A stretch of 64,000 nucleotides of DNA from NCBI RefSeq assembly GCF_013141775.1, contig NZ_WHOB01000035.1:1-64000 (forward strand). Reading direction: 5' to 3'. This stretch comes from Paenibacillus phytohabitans (GTDB lineage: Bacteria > Bacillota > Bacilli > Paenibacillales > Paenibacillaceae). The notes below the pieces were generated by a model. It did no database searches and had not been told where the DNA came from. It saw only the letters and a list, made by a program, of their open reading frames with translations. Position numbers and translations under genes: made by a program. Of this stretch, positions 36,887 through 46,386 are shown piece after piece. The number at the start of each line of letters is the position of its first letter. Position 1 is the stretch's first letter.

Positions 36887-38536
36887 TTGCAAGCCTGGAA
36901 AGATAAATATACCGCTTATGTGCATAAGCAGCAGCAAGCTTCTCCTCCGGAGCCTGACAAAAGTCCGCTTACAGGAAATCTGCAGGCTGATTTACAAGCG
37001 CTTCAGGCACGGCTCGGCGACAACGGCGACCTCGTAGTCCGCGACTTCCAGCTCTTCGGAGCCCACCAGGCCGTAATGCTCTTCTTTTCTTCACTGGTTA
37101 ATACAGAGCAGGTGCGCGAGCATGTCCTTAAACCTTTAATGGCCGGGCCCACCGGGCATAAGGAAATTCCGGAGCATATGGCCGGTATGATCCATTATAT
37201 CTGGAGCACAGCCGTCCAGGTAACTCAGGGAACAACCACTACAGACATTTCCGTGCTGCCGGACGCTGCCGTGAAGGGTGAGCTGATTCTGTTGATAGAG
37301 GGAGTGCCCGAAGCCCTTGTGCTCGATATGCGCCAGATTGATATGCGCGGCGTGGAGCAGCCGCAGACCGAGCAGGTCATCCGCGGACCCCGTGAAGGGT
37401 ACGTAGAGAAGCTGGAGAACAACCTGTCCCTGCTGCGCTACCGGCTTCAGAGCACAGATTTCCGGATTGAAATCAGCCCGATCGGAACCCGTACCCAGTC
37501 GAGGGTGGCTTTATGCTATATCGAGAGCATTGCCGACAGCGGGCTCGTTGCTGAAGCGATGCGCAGAATCTCAATGATTGATACCGACGGCATTCTTGAT
37601 GCCGGATACATTGAGCAGTTCATTGAAGACCAGCCGCTGTCTCCGTTCCCGCAGGTACAATGCACAGAGCGGCCCGACAAGACGGTTGCCGCTCTGCTGG
37701 AAGGGCGGGTTGCCATGCTTGTCGACGGTTCCCCCTTTGCTGTAATCGTCCCTGCTCTGTTCAACCAGTTCTTTCAGACGGTAGATGATTACACAGAGCG
37801 TTTCATTATGGGCAGCCTGATCCGCATAATCCGTCTCATCGCGCTGTCTTTCTCACTTTTTTTCCCGGCGTTATATGTTTCTGTGATCTCGTTTAATCCC
37901 GAATTAATGCCAACGGAATTCGCTGTGGCTATCTCGGGCGGAAGAGCAGGTGTGCCGTTTCCTGCCGTTCTGGAGGTACTGATCATGGAGGTCTCCATGG
38001 AGGTGCTGCGTGAAGCTACTATCCGTCTGCCGCAGATGATCGGCGGCGCCTTATCCATCGTGGGCGTTCTCGTGATTGGACAGGCAGCAGTAGGTGCCGG
38101 ACTCGCCAGTCCGATTACCGTGGTGATTGTGGCGCTGACGACCATCGGTTCTTTTGCCACTCCAGCCTATAATGCTGCTATTGCCTTGCGGATGCTAAGA
38201 TTTCCGCTGATTATACTGGCCGGAATGTTCGGTCTCTACGGTGTGATGATCGGTACGATTCTCATTCTGAACCATCTGCTGTTCCTGGAATCCTTCGGCG
38301 TCCCGTATATGTCCCCTTTCATACCCGGCAAATGGCGTGACCTGAAGGATACGCTGGTACGTGTGCCGCTGTGGTGGATGCGCCGCCGTCCGAGCTTCCT
38401 GCATGCCCAGAATAATGACAGGCTGTCCCGCAATGTTCCCGCAGTACATGTAGATCAGATCCTCAGGCAGGAAGGTGAACCCAGTGAACAATCTCCGGCA
38501 GATCACAACGCTGCGCGCAGCCGCCGTCATCAGTAG
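36887..38536 (+). CDS. Spore germinant receptor A subunit (GerA/GerKA family)
   Basis: A 549-residue membrane protein. A large hydrophilic N-terminal domain (to about residue 280) is followed by the conserved FVNQFFQTVDDYTER-like segment, here FNQFFQTVDDYTERF, and four to five membrane helices. A basic tail contains WRDLKDTLVRVPLWWMRRRP. GerA-family receptors sit in the spore inner membrane and sense amino acids or sugars. Starts with a TTG (LQAWKDKYTAY) preceded by GAGGAGG. First gene of an A-B-C operon; overlaps the B gene by 53 bp. Germinant unknown. Expression would be expected in the forespore (sigma-G), but I found no convincing sigma-G promoter. Confidence 0.93.
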   Translation: MQAWKDKYTAYVHKQQQASPPEPDKSPLTGNLQADLQALQARLGDNGDLVVRDFQLFGAHQAVMLFFSSLVNTEQVREHVLKPLMAGPTGHKEIPEHMAGMIHYIWSTAVQVTQGTTTTDISVLPDAAVKGELILLIEGVPEALVLDMRQIDMRGVEQPQTEQVIRGPREGYVEKLENNLSLLRYRLQSTDFRIEISPIGTRTQSRVALCYIESIADSGLVAEAMRRISMIDTDGILDAGYIEQFIEDQPLSPFPQVQCTERPDKTVAALLEGRVAMLVDGSPFAVIVPALFNQFFQTVDDYTERFIMGSLIRIIRLIALSFSLFFPALYVSVISFNPELMPTEFAVAISGGRAGVPFPAVLEVLIMEVSMEVLREATIRLPQMIGGALSIVGVLVIGQAAVGAGLASPITVVIVALTTIGSFATPAYNAAIALRMLRFPLIILAGMFGLYGVMIGTILILNHLLFLESFGVPYMSPFIPGKWRDLKDTLVRVPLWWMRRRPSFLHAQNNDRLSRNVPAVHVDQILRQEGEPSEQSPADHNAARSRRHQ

Positions 38537-39581
38537 CACCATTATCGGTGTCGGGATTCTCAGTTTCCCCCGTTACATGGCATTAGCCGGGAACAGCAGC
38601 GCGCCCTTCATCGCATTCAGCGGCGTCGTCCTGTCTTTCCTCAGCTATTGGCTGCTCGCCTCCCTGTGCCAGCGTTTCCCCAAAGAGTCCCTCTTTGTGT
38701 TCAGCCGCAGGCTGATCGGACGTCCGCTAGCCACCGTCTTCACCGCGGTAATTCTGATATTGTTTATTACGCTGACAGGGATCACTACACGCCAGTTCGG
38801 AGATGTCGCCACAACCGTGCTGTATAAAAAAACACCAATTGAAGCCACCATTTTTCTGATGCTGCTCGTTAGCCTGCTCTCCTCCAGACGCAATGTTGTG
38901 AAGTTCTCGTATATCCATTTTTTCTACCTGCCGCTGATTGTCGGCTCTATCGTACTCACGATCCTCATCTCGCTGAAAAGCGTGGATCTCCTTAATCTGC
39001 AGCCCATTCTAATGTCACCTACCCTCGAATTCTGGAATGGTGCACGGGAGGCAAGCTATCTGTTCCAGAGCTCCTTCGTAATTACACTGCTGATTCCTTT
39101 CATGGAAAAGCCTAAGCACGCATTCCGCGCTGGCGCTCTGGCCATAATCATGTCGGGTGCCATCTATGTGCTGATCGTGATCGCCTCTGTGGGAATGTTT
39201 GGTGCGGAGGAGACCAAGCTGCTGATCTATCCCACGCTGGAAATGGCGCGTTCCGCAGCATTTGGTGAGGGTTTTCTTGAACGGCTGGATGCCATCTTCA
39301 TCATTATCTGGGTCATTTCGGTCTATACAACGGTGTACACTACGTATTACATATCCGCCTACCTGATGCAGAACCTGTTCGCTCTCCGTGATCAGAGTAT
39401 GGCCGCAAGTATGCTGCTGCCGCTGATCTTTGCTCTGGCGATGCTGCCCCCCAATGTCTTCGAGGCCTATAAATGGATCCTTCACCTGGGCAATGCCGGA
39501 ATGGCACTGATGGTTGGATATCCGCTGCTGCTATGGATAGCCTACTTCATCCGGCGCGCCGGGAAGGAGGCCTCCTCATGA
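38484..39581 (+). CDS. Spore germinant receptor B subunit (GerB/GerKB family)
   Basis: An integral membrane protein of about 365 residues with ten predicted helices, of the amino-acid permease-like spore germination family (GerAB). Opening segment AAVISSTIIGVGILSFPRYMA is typical. The start is taken as GTG 38484, which has GGAAGGTG in front; GTG 38475 is also in frame. GerAB proteins bind the germinant. Its stop overlaps the C-subunit start by 4 bp (ATGA). Confidence 0.92.
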   Translation: MNNLRQITTLRAAAVISSTIIGVGILSFPRYMALAGNSSAPFIAFSGVVLSFLSYWLLASLCQRFPKESLFVFSRRLIGRPLATVFTAVILILFITLTGITTRQFGDVATTVLYKKTPIEATIFLMLLVSLLSSRRNVVKFSYIHFFYLPLIVGSIVLTILISLKSVDLLNLQPILMSPTLEFWNGAREASYLFQSSFVITLLIPFMEKPKHAFRAGALAIIMSGAIYVLIVIASVGMFGAEETKLLIYPTLEMARSAAFGEGFLERLDAIFIIIWVISVYTTVYTTYYISAYLMQNLFALRDQSMAASMLLPLIFALAMLPPNVFEAYKWILHLGNAGMALMVGYPLLLWIAYFIRRAGKEASS

Positions 39582-40804
39582 CCAGAAGGCTTCCGCGCTC
39601 CCTCGCCCTAATCCTAATGCTGGCTATGGCTGCCCCTGTTCTAAGCGGTTGCTGGGATCAGGTGGAAATTGAAGACCGGGCGCTTGTACTCGGGTTGTCC
39701 ATTGATAAGGTATCAGCCAAAGAGGCAGAGAAAGGAGACGAAGTCACCCACATTCACGATGATCATCTGCCGGCAGAAATGATCAGTGTGACCGCGCAGA
39801 TTGCCGTTCCCGGCAGAGTGCCCCTTGGCCCCGGAAGCGGAGGGGGAAACCCGGGTGACGACAAGACGAGCCCGGTCTGGGTGGTTAGTGTACGCGGCAT
39901 TTCACTCGACGATGCCATGAACAATCTGCAGCAGCAGATCGCCGACCCGCGTTATCTGGTTCATCTGCGGATCATTATCATTAGCGAGGATATCGCCCGG
40001 GGCAATCTCGAGGAGCTCAATGACTATCTCCGGCGCAATCCGGAAATCCGGCGCAGAACCTGGCTGCTGGTCTCCGAAGGCAAAGCTTCTGATTTCATGG
40101 ATGTGAATCCGCCGCTTCAGCGTGTGCCCACACTTTATATTTTGTCCATGATGGAGAAGTCGGTGTCCTCCGGGAAGTTCCCCCGGGATTATATCGGCAC
40201 ATTCTGGTCGGCGGATACCAAGTGGGGCCAGAGCGCTTACTTGCCTTATGTCGCATTGCGCAATAGAGATAATATCCTGATCAAAGGATTGGCTTATTTC
40301 AGCGGCGGAAGAATGGTCAACAAGACCGATCCGATTGAAATCGGCGGCTTCATGGCACTCAAGGGAATCGACCCGGGAGGTTATTCTACCCTCTTTCATA
40401 CCAATAAGATGGGTATCGTCATGACCAAAATCAATGAGCGGTTCACCCGGACGCGGAGCTACATCAAGGACGGCAAACCTTTTCTGTCGTATCAGGTCTT
40501 CCTGGAGGCCGATCTCGATGAGCATTATGGCAGCAATATCCCTGTCGACTCATCCGCCAAGCTGCAGGAAATTGAACGGGATTTCGAAGAACAGGTCCGA
40601 AGCATACTGACCGGACTGGTTAAGCAGACCCAGAAGGATCACTCCGATATTTTTGGCATGGGCGAAATGATCCGGAGTCACCATCCTGCCTACTGGAAAG
40701 AGCATATTCATGACAAAGATGACTGGGAAAGCCTGTATAGCAGCACTGAGGTAGACATTCAAATGAAGCTTCATATCCGGAGAGTGGGACTGAAAGACCA
40801 ATAA
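39578..40804 (+). CDS. Spore germinant receptor C subunit (GerC/GerKC lipoprotein)
   Basis: The 408-residue lipoprotein has signal peptide and lipobox VLSGC followed by WDQVEIEDRALVLGLSIDK, the hallmark of GerAC proteins. A Gly/Pro-rich stretch (PLGPGSGGGNPGDDK) near residues 83-100 is an extra loop, then the three-domain GerAC body ends in HIRRVG. The start at 39578 has GGAAGGAGG in front and overlaps the B gene, so the three subunits are coupled. Confidence 0.93.
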   Translation: MTRRLPRSLALILMLAMAAPVLSGCWDQVEIEDRALVLGLSIDKVSAKEAEKGDEVTHIHDDHLPAEMISVTAQIAVPGRVPLGPGSGGGNPGDDKTSPVWVVSVRGISLDDAMNNLQQQIADPRYLVHLRIIIISEDIARGNLEELNDYLRRNPEIRRRTWLLVSEGKASDFMDVNPPLQRVPTLYILSMMEKSVSSGKFPRDYIGTFWSADTKWGQSAYLPYVALRNRDNILIKGLAYFSGGRMVNKTDPIEIGGFMALKGIDPGGYSTLFHTNKMGIVMTKINERFTRTRSYIKDGKPFLSYQVFLEADLDEHYGSNIPVDSSAKLQEIERDFEEQVRSILTGLVKQTQKDHSDIFGMGEMIRSHHPAYWKEHIHDKDDWESLYSSTEVDIQMKLHIRRVGLKDQ

Positions 40805-40850
40805 CCAGTCATTAAGTTCATGTATCTATATTTAGAAGGGAGCGATCCGC

Positions 40851-41036
40851 ATGGTCCGCCTGTTCGGAAGTCTGGTTATCATATTGTTCGTCTCCACACT
40901 GATGCTGCTGGCGGTAGATGCCCGGATTTACAACAGCAAAGGCTGGCTCCGGGAGAAAAAATACGCAATGGTTCTGGGATGGGCCTACGGCGCCATCTCC
41001 CTGGCTATCCTTATCGGGCTGATCATTTATGTCTAG
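40851..41036 (+). CDS. Small two-helix membrane protein (CLC_0170 type)
   Basis: A 61-residue protein with two hydrophobic helices (LFGSLVIILFVSTLMLLAV and a second helix from about residue 42) around a short charged loop (YNSKGWLREKKYA). The start follows AGAAGGGAG. Small proteins of this kind lie beside germinant-receptor genes in several spore formers and may be an accessory subunit (compare GerD/GerE-like small subunits); this is inference from position, 47 bp after the C subunit. Confidence 0.75.
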   Translation: MVRLFGSLVIILFVSTLMLLAVDARIYNSKGWLREKKYAMVLGWAYGAISLAILIGLIIYV

Positions 41037-41118
41037 CTGTCCCGGCACCCTCCGTAGTATTTCTTCACGGCCCATGGTATATTGAGGAGTACAATATTAC
41101 AGGACGGAGAATGCAGGC

Positions 41119-42171
41119 ATGAATACAAGAAGAAATCCCAAAGAGGGTTCCAAGCGGGGCGTGAAGCCCGCAGCAGCCTCCAAGGCCCAGCCTAAATCAG
41201 GAACCAGAAATCAGGGGAACAAGACCTCTAACCATAAACCGGGGGCAAGACCGGGAGCACCTGCCACAACAACAACCAAAACACCTGCCCAGATAAAATC
41301 CTATACGGTGTCCGAGCCCGCAGAGCTGCTGCCTTACCTGCTTAAGACGATTACGAATAAGGGACGGAATGCGGTCAAGTCGATGCTGTCCCGGGGACAG
41401 ATATCGGTAAACGGCAAGCCGGTAACCCAGCATAACCATCAGCTCCATCCCGGTCAGACTGTGACGATTGATCAGGAGAAGCATGCAGAAGCCAAAGAAA
41501 TGCTCGGCCTGACCATCGTCCATGAGGATGATGATATCATCGTCATTCAGAAGGATGCCGGACTGCTGTCGATTGCTACCGGAGAAGACAATGAACTGAC
41601 AGCTTACCGCCAACTGATGGAGCATGTGCGCCTGACGAATCCGAAGAACCGCGTCTTTGTGGTACACCGGCTGGACCGTGATACCTCAGGAGTCATGATG
41701 TTTGCCAAAAGCGAGGCGATTCAGCAGTCCCTGCAGAACAGCTGGAAAGAGACCGTCAAGGAACGCTCCTACGTGGCGCTGGTGGAAGGCGCAGTCAAGA
41801 AATCCGAAGGCACCATCAGCTCCTGGCTGAAGGAGACGTCTACGCTGAAGATGTACTCCAGTCCGCATGAAGGGGACGGGCTGCATGCCGTAACCCGTTA
41901 TAAGCTGATCCAGGCCAACCGCCATTTCTCCCTGCTGGAAGTCCACCTGGAGACCGGACGGAAGAACCAGATCCGTGTCCACATGTCAGACATCGGGCAT
42001 CCAATCGCCGGCGACAAGAAATACGGTGCAGAGACCAAAGCCGTCGGCCGTCTCGGTCTGCATGCCCGCGTGCTCTCGTTCGTTCATCCGACTACCGGAG
42101 ATGTCCTCACCTTTGAGAGTCCGATTCCAAAGACATTCCTGAAGTATACTGCACCTGCGCCGACGAACTGA
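41119..42171 (+). CDS. RluA-family pseudouridine synthase with basic N-terminal extension
   Basis: 350 residues. Residues 1-55 are a disordered basic extension rich in Lys, Pro, Thr and Ala. Residues 60-115 form an S4-like RNA-binding domain (MLSRGQISVNGKPVTQHNH), followed by the catalytic domain with HRLDRDTSGVMMFAKS (catalytic Asp in RLDRDTSG) and the motif GRKNQIRVHMSDIGHPIAGD. Converts uridines to pseudouridine in rRNA or tRNA; the target is not clear. An extension like this is not part of the enzyme core and may help RNA binding. Confidence 0.9.
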   Translation: MNTRRNPKEGSKRGVKPAAASKAQPKSGTRNQGNKTSNHKPGARPGAPATTTTKTPAQIKSYTVSEPAELLPYLLKTITNKGRNAVKSMLSRGQISVNGKPVTQHNHQLHPGQTVTIDQEKHAEAKEMLGLTIVHEDDDIIVIQKDAGLLSIATGEDNELTAYRQLMEHVRLTNPKNRVFVVHRLDRDTSGVMMFAKSEAIQQSLQNSWKETVKERSYVALVEGAVKKSEGTISSWLKETSTLKMYSSPHEGDGLHAVTRYKLIQANRHFSLLEVHLETGRKNQIRVHMSDIGHPIAGDKKYGAETKAVGRLGLHARVLSFVHPTTGDVLTFESPIPKTFLKYTAPAPTN

Positions 42172-42248
42172 TTAAGCCCGGCTAATTTCTTAGTCAGTTA
42201 CTAGAGTGTGATTCCACTCCAGACACATTTATTCGCGTAACTAAAGGA

Positions 42249-42276
42249 AAATGAGAGGCATTTATGCCTCTCATTT
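42249..42276. terminator. Bidirectional terminator after the RluA-family gene
   Basis: AAATGAGAGGCA and TGCCTCTCATTT form a 12-bp perfect stem with a 4-base loop. T-run is short (three Ts, then GTCGCTTT). Confidence 0.8.
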
Positions 42277-42349
42277 GTCGCTTTCGGGAATTCTCCCCGA
42301 TTCGATTCATCCGCTTGCTGTGGCAGAGATCGGGCATCGTTCTATGAAA

Positions 42350-42528
42350 TCCTGCACATAATACAACATTCCCCTCCTCCTATCGGCCCAAAAACCACTA
42401 TTGTTGTACAAACTGCAACATTTCACCTTGTTCAAGCGGCTCAGCAGAATTATTCTTGTATTTCATACAACAATACGCCCGATCACCCGGCTATCCATCA
42501 ATCAAAGTTGCAAAACGTACAACATTTA
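42350..42528. repeat. Phased palindrome array D (subfamily I)
   Basis: Four palindromes centred at about 42359, 42411, 42463 and 42515 (three spacings of 52 bp). Site 3 with its flank is nearly identical to array C (TTCTTGTATTTCATACAACA), and site 4 shares GTTGCAAAACGTACAACATT with C. The tail seen in A and C is missing. Lies between two convergent genes. Confidence 0.87.
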
Positions 42529-42631
42529 TATTTACAGTGTCTATAGTGCTTCCCAAGAAGCCTCCACTCCGCCGCTAAAGAATCCAGTGTACAGGTATTG
42601 ACGTATTCCGCCAGTCCCGCAATCATCCGGC

Positions 42632-43837
42632 TTAGATAAACTCCCCGATCTCCAGCAACGGCGGATCGGTCTGCACGGAGTCGGGATATTTAATGCCCGC
42701 GCCTGTGTTCAGCACGACCACCCGGTCCTCCGGCCGAATCCAGCCCGACTGCGCCAGCTTGCGCGCAGCGGCGAAGGCGGCGGCACCTTCCGGACAGATG
42801 AACGAGCCCTCCAGCCGGGCAATCTTCTCCTGCTCGATGCTCATCTCCGCATCAGAGACAGCGATTGCCACGCCGTCCGTCTCATAGACGGCCTTCAGCA
42901 CCAGGAAGTCGCCCAGCGCCTTCGGTACATTGATGCCGAAGGCGGCGGTGGCGGAATCCGGCCAGAACTGCGAACGCTCGGCCTTCTCTTCCCACGCCTT
43001 CACGATCGGCGCACAGCCTTCGGCCTGCACGGCAACCAGCCGCGGCAGCGGGCCTTGCACCCAGCCAAGCTCCTGCAGCTCCTGCAGCGCTTTGTAAATG
43101 CCGATTAATCCGACTCCGCCTCCGGTGGGATAGAGAATTACATCCGGCATTTCCCAGCCAAGCTGCTCGGCAATCTCCAGCCCCATCGTCTTCTTGCCTT
43201 CGATGCGGTAAGGCTCCTTCAGGGTGGAGGCGTCATACAGTCCCTTATCCGCCACCTCCCGGGCCACGATCGCACCGGCATCGCTGATCAGGCCGTTGAC
43301 CAGATACAGCTTCGCTCCGGCAAGCGCCACTTCGCTGCGCGTAATCTTCGGCGCATCCTGCGGCATCACAATCGTTGCCTCAATGCCCGCCCTTGCCGAA
43401 TAAAGCGCCCATGCTGCTCCGGCATTGCCGTTCGTCGGCATGGCCAGCCCTGTTACGCCAAGCTCCTTCGCTTTCGAGACACCAACCGCTGCCCCGCGTG
43501 CCTTGAAGCTGCCGCTCGGCACCAGACTCTCATCCTTCATTAACAATGAAGAGATACCATAGTCTTCTCCGAGACGCGGCAGTGCAAGCAGCGGCGTCAT
43601 TCCTTCCCCGAGTGTGACCACATGGCCCTCCTCCACTACCGGAAGCAGTTCATGGTACCGCCATAAATCAGGATTCCTGCTGCTCAAATCCTCTTTCGAC
43701 CATTCCCTCTTCAATCGTTCCAGATCATACCGCACCAGCAGCGGCGATCCGCATGTACAGAGCTGGCGCACAGCATCAGCACTATAGTGTTCTCCACATT
43801 GCGGACATTCCAAATGTGATATATAGCTGTAACTCAT
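42632..43837 (-). CDS. thrC: Threonine synthase
   Basis: A pyridoxal-phosphate enzyme that converts O-phosphohomoserine to threonine. 401 residues. N-terminal zinc-ribbon-like segment (LECPQCGEHYSADAVRQLCTC) followed by the fold-II PLP domain with the Schiff-base Lys in PSGSFKARGA, the phosphate-binding PTNGNAGAAWALY, and PTGGGVGLIG. The ribbon-bearing subgroup is typical for some Firmicute and archaeal enzymes. The start has AGGGGGAG in front. It stands alone, not with hom and thrB; related PLP lyases cannot be wholly excluded. Confidence 0.88.
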   Translation of the reverse strand: MSYSYISHLECPQCGEHYSADAVRQLCTCGSPLLVRYDLERLKREWSKEDLSSRNPDLWRYHELLPVVEEGHVVTLGEGMTPLLALPRLGEDYGISSLLMKDESLVPSGSFKARGAAVGVSKAKELGVTGLAMPTNGNAGAAWALYSARAGIEATIVMPQDAPKITRSEVALAGAKLYLVNGLISDAGAIVAREVADKGLYDASTLKEPYRIEGKKTMGLEIAEQLGWEMPDVILYPTGGGVGLIGIYKALQELQELGWVQGPLPRLVAVQAEGCAPIVKAWEEKAERSQFWPDSATAAFGINVPKALGDFLVLKAVYETDGVAIAVSDAEMSIEQEKIARLEGSFICPEGAAAFAAARKLAQSGWIRPEDRVVVLNTGAGIKYPDSVQTDPPLLEIGEFI

Positions 43838-43941
43838 CCGGCACTCCCCCTTCTTATTATGGCTGTCATTCCATTTTAAACTTAGTATATAGGATTAGTC
43901 TGCTTAACTCTATTACCATCCTGTGAAATCCTCTTTCACCT

Positions 43942-43964
43942 AAAAAAGACACCCGCAAGGGTGC
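43942..43964 (-). terminator. Terminator of the amino-acid ABC operon
   Basis: GGCACCC and GGGTGTC pair with a TTGC loop, followed by six Ts on the minus strand; 65 bp after the binding-protein gene. Confidence 0.85.
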
Positions 43965-44028
43965 CTTTTCATGCTCACTATCTGATCTCGTACCAGTTCC
44001 TCAGACCTAACGCCATAGCGCGGCCGAA

Positions 44029-44910
44029 TTACTCTACCTTACCGCCTTCAACTACCAGCTCGTCAGTATAGCCTTCTCCATAGACTTCATTTAATGTATC
44101 GTTATAGGCCTGATGAATGAATTGCTCTTTACCGATGGTTTCAAGCTCTGTATTGATCCAGTTCAGCAGCTCCGTGTTGCCTTTGGCTACTGCCGGGGCA
44201 ATCGTATCCTGTCCGCCAAACGCCGGGATGCTTACCGTGAAGCCGGGATTGGACTTCGCCCAGGCGATCAGCTCGGTGTTATCGTTGGCAATCGCTGCAC
44301 CGCGTCCGTCTTTGAGTGCTGCAAAGATCTCTGTGTACTGGTCAAATTTCAGCAGCTCAATGTCCGGGTACTCTTTAGTGAAGTAAGTTTCTGCTGTGGT
44401 TCCTTTGGCAACGATAAGCTTCTGGCCTTTCTCCTTCAGCTGGTCAATCGAAGTAACCGGTGCACTGTCAGGGGATACGATCCCGAAGGACAGCTTCATA
44501 TACGGATTGGCAAAATCCACTTTTTCTTTTCTTTCATCCGTTACGGTGAAGTTAGCCATAATGATATCTACTTTATTGGATTCCAGGTAAGCGACGCGGC
44601 TGGCCGCATCGACCAGAACGAATTCCGCCTTGGATTCATCCCCGAGCAGGTCCTTGGCGAATCTTTTGGCGATATAGACGTCGAAGCCCTGATTCTTGCC
44701 GTCGGCATCCACATATCCAAATGGCGGTTTATCCGCAAAAACACCAATCCGGACCTTGCCGTCCTTCTTCAGCTGTTCAATAGAAGCAAACTTGGATGAG
44801 GCCGACCCTGCACTATTATCCTTGTTATCCGAATTACCACAAGCGGTTAAGCCCGCCAGCAATAAACCCGCTGCCATAAATGATACTGCCCATTTCATCC
44901 CTTTTCTCAT
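44029..44910 (-). CDS. Polar amino-acid ABC transporter binding lipoprotein (CjaA-like)
   Basis: 293 residues; lipobox LAGLTAC puts the lipid on Cys25. The family 3 binding domain starts KVRIGVFADKPPFGYVDADG and contains ESNKVDIIMANFTVTDERK and ANDNTELIAWAK. The pattern is close to what I remember of CjaA/PEB1-type proteins, some of which bind cysteine or aspartate/glutamate; the ligand here is unproven. Last gene of a permease-permease-ATPase-binding protein operon. Confidence 0.88.
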   Translation of the reverse strand: MRKGMKWAVSFMAAGLLLAGLTACGNSDNKDNSAGSASSKFASIEQLKKDGKVRIGVFADKPPFGYVDADGKNQGFDVYIAKRFAKDLLGDESKAEFVLVDAASRVAYLESNKVDIIMANFTVTDERKEKVDFANPYMKLSFGIVSPDSAPVTSIDQLKEKGQKLIVAKGTTAETYFTKEYPDIELLKFDQYTEIFAALKDGRGAAIANDNTELIAWAKSNPGFTVSIPAFGGQDTIAPAVAKGNTELLNWINTELETIGKEQFIHQAYNDTLNEVYGEGYTDELVVEGGKVE

Positions 44911-44939
44911 TCCTCTTCATCCCCTGTTTTCTATGATTT

Positions 44940-45686
44940 TTAATACTGAAATATATCCAGAAAGTGCTGTGCACGCTCTGTCGCTGGTTGGGTGAAAAAT
45001 TGCTGCGGCTCCGCGATCTCACAAATGCTGCCCTGATCCATAAATACGATCCGGTCACCTACAGACTTGGCAAAGCCCATTTCATGGGTCACGATAATCA
45101 TCGTCATGCCCTGTTCGGCAAGCCCCAGAATAACATCCAGCACTTCGCGCACCATTTCAGGATCAAGCGAAGCCGTTACTTCATCGAATAACATGATCTC
45201 GGGGTTCATACATAACGCGCGTACAATCGCGATCCGCTGCTTCTGTCCTCCGGACAGCTGCCGGGGATAAGCATCCTTGCGGTCCAGCAGCCCGACCCGG
45301 CCCAGCAGCTGCTCTGCCTGCTGCCGCGCTTCTTTCGGTTCTCTCTTTTGCACCTTGAGAGGTCCGAGCAGAATGTTGTCCAGCACCGTCATATGCGAGA
45401 ACAGCTCATAATTCTGAAACACCATCCCGATGCGCTGCCTGACTTCACGCCAATTCACCTGCGGCCCGGCCAGATCCTGGCCATGGTAGCTGATTCTTCC
45501 GCCCTGCACGGGCTCCAGCCCGTTAAGACATCGCAGGAGCGTGCTTTTTCCGCAGCCGGACGGGCCGAGAATAACTGTTACTTCCCCTTTAACTACCTGC
45601 AGATCAATGCCGCTTAGAACCAGCCGTTCTCCGAAGCTTTTCTGCAATCCTTCTACCTCCAGCAACAGTTCGCCGGTATTTATCAT
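44940..45686 (-). CDS. Polar amino-acid ABC transporter ATP-binding protein (GlnQ-like)
   Basis: A 248-residue ATPase with Walker [11 protein letters not shown]-loop ([12 protein letters not shown]), signature [15 protein letters not shown], Walker [16 protein letters not shown] and the switch His in [11 protein letters not shown]. Powers uptake through the two permeases encoded upstream. Start at 45686, with GGAAGGAACGAT in front. Confidence 0.93.
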   Translation of the reverse strand: MINTGELLLEVEGLQKSFGERLVLSGIDLQVVKGEVTVILGPSGCGKSTLLRCLNGLEPVQGGRISYHGQDLAGPQVNWREVRQRIGMVFQNYELFSHMTVLDNILLGPLKVQKREPKEARQQAEQLLGRVGLLDRKDAYPRQLSGGQKQRIAIVRALCMNPEIMLFDEVTASLDPEMVREVLDVILGLAEQGMTMIIVTHEMGFAKSVGDRIVFMDQGSICEIAEPQQFFTQPATERAQHFLDIFQY

Positions 45687-45708
45687 GATTATCGTTCCTT
45701 CCTAACGG

Positions 45709-46386
45709 CTAATTCTGCCATCTGCGTTCCACTCTCCGGGAAATACGGGATAACGGGAAACATACGGCAAAGTACAGGATAAAGATGAAGCCATACACCC
45801 AAAACGAAGCGGTTGGCGCTTTGATGACCCCAAGCTCAATGATCTGCTGCCCGATCTTCACAACCTCTATGACTCCAATCAGCACAACGAGCGAGGTGGT
45901 CTTGATCATCCGTGTCGCCAGGTTAATTGCGCCAGGCACCATTCTGCGGATAGCCTGGGGGATAAGAATATACCGGTACAGCTGCCCCCGGCTGAGTCCC
46001 AGCGCTGCACCCGATTCCTCCTGATGCTTCGGCATGGACTGCAGCGCCCCCCGCACAATGTCGCCAATCTCGGCCGCTCCCCACAGGCTGAACACCAGAA
46101 TGGAAGTCGTCTCACCGCTAATGTCGATATTTAATAGAGGTGTGAAGCTGAAATGCACAACGTAGAGCCAGACCAGAATCGGTATGATCCGGAAGGCCTC
46201 CAGATACAACCGTAGCAATGCCTGCAACGGCTTCACGTTCAGCGTCCGGAGCAGCCCCATCACTATGCCCAGCACCGTCCCGATCACAATGGAAACAAAC
46301 GAAATTTCAATGGTGACCAGCAGACCGCCGAGCAGACGCTCGAAGTTCGAGCCTTCAAACAGTACCTCAATCCCCGAATTCTGCAT
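45709..46386 (-). CDS. Polar amino-acid ABC transporter permease
   Basis: A 225-residue HisM/GlnP-type membrane permease with the EAA loop GAALGLSRGQLYRYILIPQAIRR as ATPase contact. The gene overlaps the preceding permease gene by 20 bp with AAGGAAGGT in the overlap, so the two permeases are probably made in equal amounts and act as a heterodimer. Confidence 0.92.
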   Translation of the reverse strand: MQNSGIEVLFEGSNFERLLGGLLVTIEISFVSIVIGTVLGIVMGLLRTLNVKPLQALLRLYLEAFRIIPILVWLYVVHFSFTPLLNIDISGETTSILVFSLWGAAEIGDIVRGALQSMPKHQEESGAALGLSRGQLYRYILIPQAIRRMVPGAINLATRMIKTTSLVVLIGVIEVVKIGQQIIELGVIKAPTASFWVYGFIFILYFAVCFPLSRISRRVERRWQN

